Assembly (NCBI RefSeq): GCF_009734385.1
Contig: NZ_CP046452.1
Coordinates: 2,232,001-2,296,000, forward strand
Length of the DNA stretch: 64,000 nucleotides
Direction: 5' to 3'
From: Corynebacterium kalinowskii
GTDB lineage: Bacteria > Actinomycetota > Actinomycetes > Mycobacteriales > Mycobacteriaceae
Part shown: positions 25,387-33,700 of the stretch, piece after piece
Layout: every line of letters begins with the position of its first letter
Numbering within the stretch: position 1 is the first letter of the stretch
Notes under the pieces: generated by a model
What the model saw: only the letters and a program-made list of their open reading frames with translations
What the model was told of the DNA's origin: nothing
The model's database searches: none
Made by a program: the position numbers and the translations under genes

Positions 25387-25649
25387 TTTCCGCTGTTCTC
25401 GTTATCTGTGCCACCGTTTTTATCCTCGGCACCACCATCGCCCTCTGGCGCGCCCCCGATGCGCTGACCAGGATCAACCTCATGGGGCCGACCGTAGGCG
25501 TGGCCTTGCCGCTGTTGGTTTTGGCGCACCTGTTCTCTGACCCGTTCGACTGGCACAACCTTGTTAGGGCTCTGCTAGCTATTGCCGGGCTGTGGATCGT
25601 GGCTGCCGTTTCTTCGTTTTACATCGCCCGGAGTGTGCACGAGGTGTAG
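25383..25649 (+). CDS. mrpG: Mrp antiporter subunit G
   Basis: 88 residues from ATG 25383, overlapping mrpF by 4 bases. Three membrane segments; LWRAPDALTRINLMGPTVGVALPLLVLA corresponds to the MnhG motif (FPDxxTRxHAxxKxxTLG) with substitutions. The open frame begins upstream but that part is the mrpF antiframe. Last gene of the operon. Confidence 0.9.
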   Translation: MISAVLVICATVFILGTTIALWRAPDALTRINLMGPTVGVALPLLVLAHLFSDPFDWHNLVRALLAIAGLWIVAAVSSFYIARSVHEV

Positions 25650-25687
25650 GGGTTTCGTCGGACCGAACGAATATATCTCCCAGTAGA

Positions 25688-26830
25688 AATTCGTCCGGGT
25701 AAGTTCAACATTTCCGCTGCTAGCAGAACTTCTACCAGCGTCTTTTGTCTGATCGCCAATAAATTCGTCCGGGAGTGGAACCATTTCCAAGGGTCGATCA
25801 GTCTAACTTTCATGTGAACCCAATTATCCCATCCAAAACCAAAACGCCGGGATGCCGTCAAGTTGCTCCCGGTATCTATTTGCCTCCGCCATTTCCTAAC
25901 GACCTACAAACTCGCGCCCAAATCGCGCACTTGCAATACTCCCGCTGCATTATTGGCGGTTGGGCCGCGGCTCATTACGCAGGTCTGCAGTTAGAAACCA
26001 CAAGGGCACCCTTGACACTAATTTCCGCTGGTAATCACCGTCGTTGCAAGGAAAACGTGTACTTCCTGCGGCCGATGCGCGAACTGCAGGTATGGCATCC
26101 TGATCTGTACTTTCGTTCCTTAGCCGTGTCGGAGATTCATCACGCCGCTGTCGACTGCCTGCAATTGCTCGAAAAGGAACGCCACACGTGGCGGGTGCCA
26201 AAAGTCCCCGGGATCACTGACGTTCAGGTTCGCCAAGTTCAGCTTCTCGACGAGCTTCGCCACCGCAAGCTTCTCGACGGCACTCAACTCGTTGATGCCG
26301 CGACGGGCCGGTTTTCTCGCTCAAAGCTCTACGAGTTAGGAAAGCTCAGTGATCCGCATGCCCAGTCGCCGAGAGAGACGATCCTCCGACTCATTCTCCG
26401 CGACATTCCCAATATTGAGTCCCAGGTCCGCATTGACAGCCCCACCGGTCAGTTGTTGACGACGGCGGACCTGGCGGTCCCACGCTTAAAAGTGGCAGCT
26501 TTCTATGACGGCGAGGCTCATCTCGCCCGGGAACAACGTGACTACGACTCGAAAGTTTGGGCGCTGTTGAGTCAAATGGGTTGGCGGTGTCTTCGAGTAA
26601 CCTCGGGCATGCTTTCTGACCCCAGGTGGATAGTCGCGCATTTCTTGCAACTGCTTGCGATGGCTGAAGCTGAGATTGCCACCTTAGACTCGCAGATGAT
26701 TCGACAGCCAAAGGCGAAGCCGGACGATTTCCTCGCCTGGCCTTAATTTGTCCGGTTCTGGAAGAATGCCACCTGGGCTTTTCACGCGAAAGCCCGGACG
26801 AACTTGCTCAAAGGAACAAATCCGTCCGGG
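25688..26830. repeat. Five copies of a TTCGTCCGGG-type decamer around an orphan gene
   Basis: AATTCGTCCGGG occurs at 25688-25699 and 25762-25773; AATTTGTCCGG at 26745-26755; AATCCGTCCGGG at 26819-26830; and the inverted CCCGGACGAA at 26793-26802. Two copies lie just before and three just after the AbiEi/DUF559-like gene, none inside it as far as I can see. Confidence 0.6.
25775..26746 (+). CDS. AbiEi/DUF559-like protein, possibly degenerate PD-(D/E)XK fold
   Basis: 323 residues, GTG start; a GTG at 25814 is an alternative and neither has a clear ribosome site. The N-terminal half resembles AbiEi-type wing domains (CIIGGWAAAHYAGLQL). The C-terminal half resembles VSR/DUF559 endonucleases: SPRETILRLIL, TADLAVPRLKVAAFYDGEAHL, YDSKVWALLSQMGWRCLRVTSGML. 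In active relatives the middle motif reads roughly vDxxxx..aiEyDG; here the Glu position is Phe, so nuclease activity is doubtful. Such proteins are frequent solitary genes in corynebacteria and mycobacteria. No toxin partner is adjacent. Confidence 0.65.
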   Translation: MEPFPRVDQSNFHVNPIIPSKTKTPGCRQVAPGIYLPPPFPNDLQTRAQIAHLQYSRCIIGGWAAAHYAGLQLETTRAPLTLISAGNHRRCKENVYFLRPMRELQVWHPDLYFRSLAVSEIHHAAVDCLQLLEKERHTWRVPKVPGITDVQVRQVQLLDELRHRKLLDGTQLVDAATGRFSRSKLYELGKLSDPHAQSPRETILRLILRDIPNIESQVRIDSPTGQLLTTADLAVPRLKVAAFYDGEAHLAREQRDYDSKVWALLSQMGWRCLRVTSGMLSDPRWIVAHFLQLLAMAEAEIATLDSQMIRQPKAKPDDFLAWP

Positions 26831-26832
26831 CT
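26775..26832. terminator. Overlapping hairpins between convergent genes
   Basis: GGGCTTT / AAAGCCC (26775-26781 with 26789-26795) and the perfect 10-bp pair AGCCCGGACG / CGTCCGGGCT (26791-26800 with 26823-26832) share the AGCCC segment, so only one can form at a time. They lie between the end of the AbiEi/DUF559-like gene and the end of ohr and probably terminate both. Confidence 0.6.
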
Positions 26833-26845
26833 ACAAAAACCAGAA

Positions 26846-27259
26846 CTACTTCAGGCCGGCCTTCGCATCGAAGTCGCCACGCACGGCGCGGGAGTACGGG
26901 CAGAACTCGTGTGCCTTCGCCACCAATTCGGATGCGTTCTCCAGTGGCTCGCCTGCGAACTCAACCAAGATTTCGCCGGAGAGGCGGAAACCGTCGGAAA
27001 CCTTATTCAAGGTCACGTCTGCGGTCACGGAAGGCTCGTGGTCCGAAACAGATACGCCAGCTTCCTTCATGGTCTTCTGCAGTGCGCCGTTGAAGCAGGC
27101 TGCCCATGCTGCAGCGAACAGGGTCTCTGGGTTAGCGCCTTCGCCGGAGCCGCCAAGCTCCTTTGGTGGGCGGATGTCGGATTCAAAGTCGCCGGTGACG
27201 CGGCCGTCGCGGCCACCGCCAGTAGAGGTGACAGATGCGGTGTACAAAGCTTCAGACAT
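26846..27259 (-). CDS. ohr: Organic hydroperoxide resistance protein (Ohr/OsmC family)
   Basis: 137 residues. The two reactive cysteines are in AAWAACFNGAL and AHEFCPYSRAVRG, the Ohr pattern; ESDIRPPKELGG and NPETLFAAAW match the N-terminal part. Reduces organic peroxides in the cytoplasm using the Cys pair. Starts 32 bases after the katA stop, so the two are probably co-transcribed as an oxidative-stress unit. No OhrR gene is adjacent. Confidence 0.92.
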   Translation of the reverse strand: MSEALYTASVTSTGGGRDGRVTGDFESDIRPPKELGGSGEGANPETLFAAAWAACFNGALQKTMKEAGVSVSDHEPSVTADVTLNKVSDGFRLSGEILVEFAGEPLENASELVAKAHEFCPYSRAVRGDFDAKAGLK

Positions 27260-27291
27260 GAATACTCCTATAGAAACTCGGGTGGCCCAGT

Positions 27292-28803
27292 CTAGCTAAA
27301 AAGCTCCCGCACGCGTCCGCCGAGCCACGGGTCAACGTTGGTCCAGTACTGGAATACTCGCTCGGCAAGCTCAGCAGAGATGCCGTCCATAGCGCGAACG
27401 ATGTTGCCTGCGAGTCGCTCGCGAGCGGCGTCGTCAAGCACCTCGCGCACCAAAATACCTGGCTGGATGAAGTCGTCATCCTCGGGGTGCTGCACGTAGG
27501 CGGCGCGGGTTAGGTCGGTGCCGTGCGCGTCCGGGTAGACGTACAGGTCGGTGGCAGGGCCGTGGGTGACGCCGGAGGAGGAAGTAGCCCCATCATCCAG
27601 GTAGCCCTGGCCACGCACACCGTTCGGCGAATACACCGGCTGGTCAGGAGCGTTGAAGAAGTGGGTGCCAGCGCCGTCGTGGGCGTAGGAATTCACCGGG
27701 CAGATCGGACGGTTGACCGGCAGCTGCTCGAAGTTGACGCCCAGGCGATAGCGCTGGGTGTCCGGGTAAGAAAAGCCACGAGCCTGGAGCATACGGTCTG
27801 GGGAGAATCCGATGCCTGGAACCAGGTTGGATGGGGAGAACGCGGCTTGCTCGATCTGAGCGAAGAAGTTGAGCGGGTTTTGGTTGAGCTCGTAGTAACC
27901 GACCGGGATGAGCGGGTAATCCTTCTGCGACCAGGTCTTGGTCAGGTCGAATGGGTTCCAGCGGTAGCCTTCGGCTTCGGCCACTGGCATGATCTGGACC
28001 TTGACATCCCAGCGTGGGAAGTCGCCACGTTCGATGGCTTCGCGCAGGTCACGGCGCGCGAAGTCGGTGTCCTTGCCTTCCATTGCGGAGGCTTCCTCGT
28101 CAGTGAAGTAGTCCCAGCCCTGTTGGGTCTTGAAGTGGTACTTCACCCAAAAGGCCTCGCCGGCTTCGTTGATCCACTGGTAGGTGTGGGAGCCGAAGCC
28201 GTCCATGTGACGGAAGCCGCGCGGGCGGCCACGGTCGCCCATGAGGTAGGTCACCTGGTGTGCGGATTCTGGGCTGCGGGTCCAGAAGTCCCATTGCATC
28301 TCGGCGCTGCGCAGGCCAGTGCCAGGGTGACGCTTCTGGGAGTGGATGAAGTCAGGGAATTTGATGCCGTCGCGGATGAAGAACACTGGGGTGTTGTTGC
28401 CGACGATGTCGTAGATGCCTTCTTGCGTGTAGAACTTCAGCGCGAATCCGCGCACGTCACGCCAGGTGTCCGGGGATCCTTGCTCGCCGGCGACAGTGGA
28501 GTGGCGGGCAAGCATTGGGGTGACGGTGCCGGGCTGGAACAAACCCGCCTTGGTGTAGGCGGAGACGTCTTCGGTGATGTGGAGTTCGCCGAATGCGCCG
28601 GAGCCCTTGGCGTGGACGACGCGCTCTGGGATACGTTCGCGGTCGAAGTGGGCGAGCTTTTCGATCAGGTGGAAATCGTTGAGGACGTTGGCGCCCTGAG
28701 CGCCGACGGTGACCGAGATGTTTTCAGATGCGACGGGCGAGCCGTTTAGACGAGTGGTGTTGCCGGATTCAGTGGGATTAAGACCCTCATGAGCTTTAGA
28801 CAT
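27292..28803 (-). CDS. katA: Monofunctional haem catalase
   Basis: 503 residues. Distal His in ERVVHAKGSGAFG, distal Asn in DIVGNNTPVFFIRD, and the proximal haem Tyr in RGFSYPDTQRYRLGVNF. RHSTVAGEQGSPDTWRDVRGFALKFYT is the clade-3 catalase sequence. Removes H2O2. Divergent from sigC with a 112-bp gap; in C. glutamicum katA and sigC are also neighbours (recalled). Upstream GGAGAAGC provides a ribosome site. Confidence 0.96.
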   Translation of the reverse strand: MSKAHEGLNPTESGNTTRLNGSPVASENISVTVGAQGANVLNDFHLIEKLAHFDRERIPERVVHAKGSGAFGELHITEDVSAYTKAGLFQPGTVTPMLARHSTVAGEQGSPDTWRDVRGFALKFYTQEGIYDIVGNNTPVFFIRDGIKFPDFIHSQKRHPGTGLRSAEMQWDFWTRSPESAHQVTYLMGDRGRPRGFRHMDGFGSHTYQWINEAGEAFWVKYHFKTQQGWDYFTDEEASAMEGKDTDFARRDLREAIERGDFPRWDVKVQIMPVAEAEGYRWNPFDLTKTWSQKDYPLIPVGYYELNQNPLNFFAQIEQAAFSPSNLVPGIGFSPDRMLQARGFSYPDTQRYRLGVNFEQLPVNRPICPVNSYAHDGAGTHFFNAPDQPVYSPNGVRGQGYLDDGATSSSGVTHGPATDLYVYPDAHGTDLTRAAYVQHPEDDDFIQPGILVREVLDDAARERLAGNIVRAMDGISAELAERVFQYWTNVDPWLGGRVRELFS

Positions 28804-28901
28804 ATGCTTCTCCTATTGAGCGACGGATATTTCATAGCTTACACCTGTAGCAGGTTTACGTCAATGGTTAGTCGCACTATTAGTTCAATAGAATTTCCTG
28901 G

Positions 28902-28907
28902 TAGAGT
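28902..28907 (+). promoter_or_regulatory. -10 element of a leaderless sigC transcript
   Basis: TAGAGT ends 8 bases before the ATG at 28916, and there is no Shine-Dalgarno sequence, indicating a leaderless message. Confidence 0.4.
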
Positions 28908-28915
28908 AAGTTTTT

Positions 28916-29476
28916 ATGAGTTTCAAACCCGAGCGCTCTGACGAGTACGTCACCCGCCTGGCCCTCAAGGCTGGTCGGGGCGATAAGAGTGCGCTTAGCG
29001 AGTTCATCGAGCTCACTCAAGGTGATGTGTGGCGTCTTCTCGCCCACCTCGGCGGCCGCGACATCGCCGATGACCTCACCCAGGAAACCTACCTGCGTGT
29101 AATCAGCGCCCTCCCCCGCTTCTCCGCACGCAGCTCGGCAAAGACGTGGCTGCTTTCCCTCGCGCGCCGCGTGTGGGTGGACAATATTCGTCACGACATG
29201 GCCAGGCCCCGCAAGTCTGCGGTGGAGATTGAAGATGCCAATGCCGGCGCTGCGCCGTCTAGCTGGGCGGAGTGGGTCGATGCCCGCATGCTTATCGACG
29301 CCCTGGATCCCGACCGCCGTGAGGCCCTAATTCTTACCCAGGTCCTCGGCTACACGTATGAAGAGGCAGCACGCATCGCGGGTGTCCGTGTGGGCACGAT
29401 TCGGTCACGCGTGGCACGTGCGCGCGCTGACATGATTGCAGCCTCGGCACCGAGCCAAGCTGTTCGACAGGCTTAG
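28916..29476 (+). CDS. sigC: ECF sigma factor, SigC-like
   Basis: 186 residues. Sigma region 2 (about 20-95: DIADDLTQETYLRVISALPRF, TWLLSLARRVWVDNIRHD) and region 4 (about 120-175: LDPDRREALILTQVLGYTYEEAARIAGVRVGTIRSRVARAR). No anti-sigma gene is adjacent. SigC is assigned from its position beside katA and near lysC-asd, as in C. glutamicum, where SigC controls an alternative respiratory branch. Its 3' end overlaps the convergent surface-protein gene by 4 bases. Confidence 0.85.
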   Translation: MSFKPERSDEYVTRLALKAGRGDKSALSEFIELTQGDVWRLLAHLGGRDIADDLTQETYLRVISALPRFSARSSAKTWLLSLARRVWVDNIRHDMARPRKSAVEIEDANAGAAPSSWAEWVDARMLIDALDPDRREALILTQVLGYTYEEAARIAGVRVGTIRSRVARARADMIAASAPSQAVRQA

Positions 29477-30420
29477 TTTTTCCGGCTGGTGAAGCTGGTG
29501 CCGATAGTGAAGATGACTCCGGTGATAAGGCTGAGAACGATGAGCACTAGGGTTGCCATCGCCACTTGTGGGGTCGGTGCGGTAGGCTCGCTGACGTTTT
29601 TGTACGGATGATCGAGAGCAGGGCTCGGTGAGACAACTTTTGTGAGCACTGGTTGCGCGAGCTGTTTCTCCACTGGCACCTCGGCAGGATCACTCACCAG
29701 GACGGGGATGAGGGGAGCAGGTTCCTGGGTCTCTAGCTGCTCCACATGCACCGGGCTCTGCGTGACTACCGACTGGGTTTCCAGGTCAGCTGATCCAAAG
29801 ACCTCTTTACTGAACTCTTCCACCTTCGTTGCCAGCCCGTTGATCAAGTCCAGCACGGACATGTCTGGCCATGGGTCTCGTTCATTTCCGCGCAGTGCAA
29901 GCACAAGATTATCGCCGACGTTAGATCTTGCGGACGCTTCCTTCACCTGTTCCGGGCTAGCCAACGGCTCCATCGCCTCAGGTTCATCATCGTCCGACCC
30001 TTCGTAGCTAGTCGGCTCGTCGGGCCGAGAATAGTCAATTATTACAGGAATCTGTCCTTCGTGTGGCACGAAAGTGGTGGCATCATCGTCTCCAGGCAAA
30101 GGGTCCGACTCGCAAGGATCCGCCTCGACACAGGTCGGGATTGGGATTTCCGTTGCTATGGGCTCATCCGTCTCGGTGACAGATTCTTCAGTATCACTTG
30201 GGACAACATCGAGATTTATCTCGATTGACTCTAAGACAACATCTGGATGGGATGATTTCTCAAATTCCACAACATGGATTGAAGAATCCGTGTCTGTCGG
30301 CATTTGCGACCCTGTCGTCGCAGAAAAGGCGGGCACGAAAAGCGACTGGCCAAGGATGGCCGCAGCAAAGGCCAACGCGAGCCCGAGACGGGATGTTTTT
30401 TTCTTAACATCGACTACCAA
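29473..30420 (-). CDS. Secreted acidic protein with C-terminal membrane anchor, downstream of pilus operon
   Basis: 315 residues from a TTG start with AGGG upstream. Signal peptide about 1-33 (LGLALAFAAAILGQSLFVPAFSA). Very acidic Thr/Ser/Pro-rich middle, a short helical segment (DMSVLDLINGLATKVEEFSKEVFG), a Pro/Val-rich stalk, and a C-terminal membrane segment VAMATLVLIVLSLITGVIFTIGTSFTSRKN without LPxTG. The C-terminus resembles that of the 441-residue protein at 39947-41272 (VLFIIGSTFLARPKG), and both have a similar helix before the stalk. The pair brackets the pilus genes. Function unknown; a pilus-linked surface or accessory protein is inference. Confidence 0.7.
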   Translation of the reverse strand: MVVDVKKKTSRLGLALAFAAAILGQSLFVPAFSATTGSQMPTDTDSSIHVVEFEKSSHPDVVLESIEINLDVVPSDTEESVTETDEPIATEIPIPTCVEADPCESDPLPGDDDATTFVPHEGQIPVIIDYSRPDEPTSYEGSDDDEPEAMEPLASPEQVKEASARSNVGDNLVLALRGNERDPWPDMSVLDLINGLATKVEEFSKEVFGSADLETQSVVTQSPVHVEQLETQEPAPLIPVLVSDPAEVPVEKQLAQPVLTKVVSPSPALDHPYKNVSEPTAPTPQVAMATLVLIVLSLITGVIFTIGTSFTSRKN

Positions 30421-30644
30421 AGGAGACCCTTGCTTCTATTGAAATGCCCACGAATCTAAGATGGACATAAGGAAATATTAGCTTATGATCAGGTCGACAA
30501 CAACTGGGCTGCGAAAGTGCTGATGTAGCCTTGAGAAGGGGGAGCCCTGTTGAAGTCTTTAGTCTCCAGAAACACGGGAGGGCCCCTCCCATTTGAACTG
30601 CTCCTTTGGGCTGGATCAAGAAAACTGTTGCCAACTTGAGAAGC

Positions 30645-30697
30645 GCCTCTGTTCGGGAGAGGCTCTCCTTCTTTCGTTCTAGCTTGCTTTAAGCTAG
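30645..30697 (-). terminator. Hairpins after the tip-pilin gene
   Basis: Two stems follow the pilus operon on the minus strand: CTAGCTT/AAGCTAG (30679-30685 with 30691-30697) and GCCTCT/AGAGGC (30645-30650 with 30658-30663). Neither has a long T run, so termination strength is uncertain. Confidence 0.5.
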
Positions 30698-30700
30698 CTC

Positions 30701-33700
30701 TTATGCGCGTCGTCGGCCGTACATGAAACCGGCTGCGATGAGGAGCATTGCGATTCCTGCCGGGAGGCCGATGCCGAAGCCACCGGTGCGTGGGAGCTTT
30801 GATGAAGTCACGTCAGCGACCTTAATCCAAATTTCGGTTGCCGGTTTCTCCTTAGAGGTATCCACGTACACTAGGCCACTTCCATCAGCGACTGCAGCGG
30901 ACCAACCGTCTGCACTGCCCGTGAACTGCAGCTTGACTGGCTGCGCAAGAAGCTCATAACCGGCTGGAGATTTAGTTTCTACCAACCAGTATTCTCCTGG
31001 CTGGACATTCATCCTTGTAGGCACGCCACTTCCAAGAGAAACAACTTGACCCCGCTGAAAATCGGGTTTCCCGTTCAGATCGTAGTAAAGACCGAACTCA
31101 GCCCCGTCGAGACCAACGTCATTGAGCTCATCTTTGTCACCATCGTATGCAACTTTAGATATCTTGAGCAGTGGCATCTCTGGAGGTGTTAGAGGAATAC
31201 AAGCATTGTTATTCGACGGGTCTCCGTCCTTAGCCATCGCCACCGAGTTAGGTACGCCGGTAGCAGACACCGCCCCTCCATTACCGTCACACCTACCTAG
31301 CTCATACCAATTCACCCCGACCATGTCTTTCACCTTGACAGGGATCGTCACTGTAATCTTCTGGCTTACCCCCTGCTCAAGATCGATTTTCTGAGCGATT
31401 ACGACTTCCTTATTAAGTGAGATGTCTGCCGCTGGGATGGTCCGAATATCTCCGGTCACGGTCGAGCCGACTATTTCGGGGAAATCAAGTTTCACGTTAC
31501 CGTTAATCTCTACAGATGCGGGGAGTCGGAAAATTTCTTTCACTGGCCCAGAACTAATGGGGCCAACTGCCGGGTTGCTCACTTCGATCGTGTAAGTGAG
31601 AGAGGCTGTCCCGTCAGGGTTTACGATCTGCGGCGCGCCGACGGTTGGTTGTTTACTGATCTCGGCGAGCTCTTCAACGTTTTTAACCTCACAATCAACG
31701 GAACGCACAGCACCGAGCGAAGACTCATAAATCATATTCAGATCGAATCCTGTGTTGCCACTATTGGTGACGGGGACGGCGATCGTATCAATCTGTTGAG
31801 TTGACGTGTTGAACTTCTTCATTGTACAAACTGCGTTCTTGTTCGCTTTTTGTGGGTAAAGCTTGTACGGTGAGTCAGCTGGAATGAGCTCTTGCACGGA
31901 AACCAGTTGATTCTCCTGAGATCCAATACCGAAAGTTGTCTTTCCGAATAGATCCGTCTGTTTGGTCTGATTCGGTGCAGTTGACCTTGGAGTGCCGCTT
32001 GAGTCGTAGGTCAAAACAATGTTGTTTGGAAGCGCCTCCGCCTTAAAGGACCAGTTTTCACCGGGACGTTTGGTAGACCCGTCTGGATTCACGATGGTCT
32101 TGGTAATATTCAGGTTTGCTAGACAAGGTCCAACGATAAGGTTGCGGAGCTGTGCGGCCATCTTGGTAAAATCACCCACTGGAGAAACAGCGTACTTTGA
32201 ACCGTCCAGTTGGTTTGGCCCCACTACATGATTCATCATGTCCGCAGGCGACATTCGCCCGTCAGCCCACAAGGACTCATCCCTCGTTACGTCAGTGCTG
32301 GTCGACCACTGCCCCGATCCGGGATACTGTTTAATCTTGGATGATCCTCCATCAACGGCATTAGAAAGCAGACCAGAGAAATTCACATTGTCCACCCAGA
32401 ACTTGCCATCAGTCCAATTGTCATCAGTTCCCGCTTGAGCATAGATATAAACTGATTCTTTAAGAAGAATTTCGGTTTTGGTGGGCAAGTTGACAGTAAT
32501 AGCTTCAATATGTGTACCCGATAGCTTAAGTTGATTGGCTACGTCAATTGCAGCGGCAACTTCTGAGGTATGCGTATACAAGCCGTAATCCAAATCTCCT
32601 TTTCCGTTTGCCGGTGAATCAGTACGAGACATGCTGGTGGTCGGTTGGCCGTCAGTCACAAAGTAGACCGCATCGTAATGTACTCCCGAGTTGAGCACCT
32701 GTTGAAGTCCGCCCTCCCAGTTAGTGCCACCTTCAAAAGTTCCAGGTATGCTAAGGCTTCCAATTTTATCCTTTAAGGTGCCGACATTGGTGGCATCCTG
32801 CATACTTAGTGGAGTTTTTTGAACTGCACTTTCAACATATGGAGCATTTGTCGCAAAATTGAACAATCCGATATTCGCGCTAGTTCCCGCAAGTGCATCG
32901 ACTATCGAATTGCCAGCGTTTTTTACATTGCTTAATCCAGTGCTGCCAATAGAAGTCGATACATCAAATATTATTGCAACGTTCTGACCACATCGTTGCT
33001 GGAGCGGAGGATTCTGAAGCGAATCCGGCAGGTAGGAAATATCGTCTAGAACTGTTTCTAGATCTGGACCGGTGTTGGCAGTCGAAAACGGACGAATGCA
33101 AGCCGAATTGTTGGTAACAGCCTTCAGTGACGTGTCGCGCTCTCCTACGAGACTCACTTTGTTCCAGAGTCCATCTTTCTTAGCTATATCGCCGCAGGTG
33201 TAGTTCTTAGGATTTGCCGCTACATCTTTGGCCAAATTGGCGTCCGGAGTGGCTTTTACTTCCACTGCAATGGTTTTAGTCTCACCAGCCGCAAACTCTC
33301 CAAGAGCGGCTGGAGAAATTTCAAAGTTGGAACCGTTGATAGTCGTCGCGATATTTGAGCCATTTAGCGAGAACGCTGCCCCGTCAATGGTCATGCCGTT
33401 CGGCAATTGCAAACCATCTAAAATACCTGCAGGTAGCTTTCCACCAAGGTCACCAACATTTGTCACTTCAATTTCATAAGCCAATGTGGTTTGTTTCGCC
33501 CCTTCCAATGCCACAGGCGTAGTAGTACTAGCACGCTTTTCCAGCTGGAATGCGGCACCTGGCGCCGTCACTGGAGCCGTAAGATAAATCGTGGAATTAT
33601 CGGTAAAGTCCGCCGGAAACTTTACTGTCGAGGTGCCGTTGGTAAAGTACTGATGAAAATTGAAATTGAATGAGAACCGCTGGCCTTCATACGTCTGCAG

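Noticed and set aside
27523..28749. 408-codon plus-strand frame opposite katA
   Set aside because: Antisense shadow of a clear catalase gene, with low-complexity Val/Glu/Gly-rich translation.
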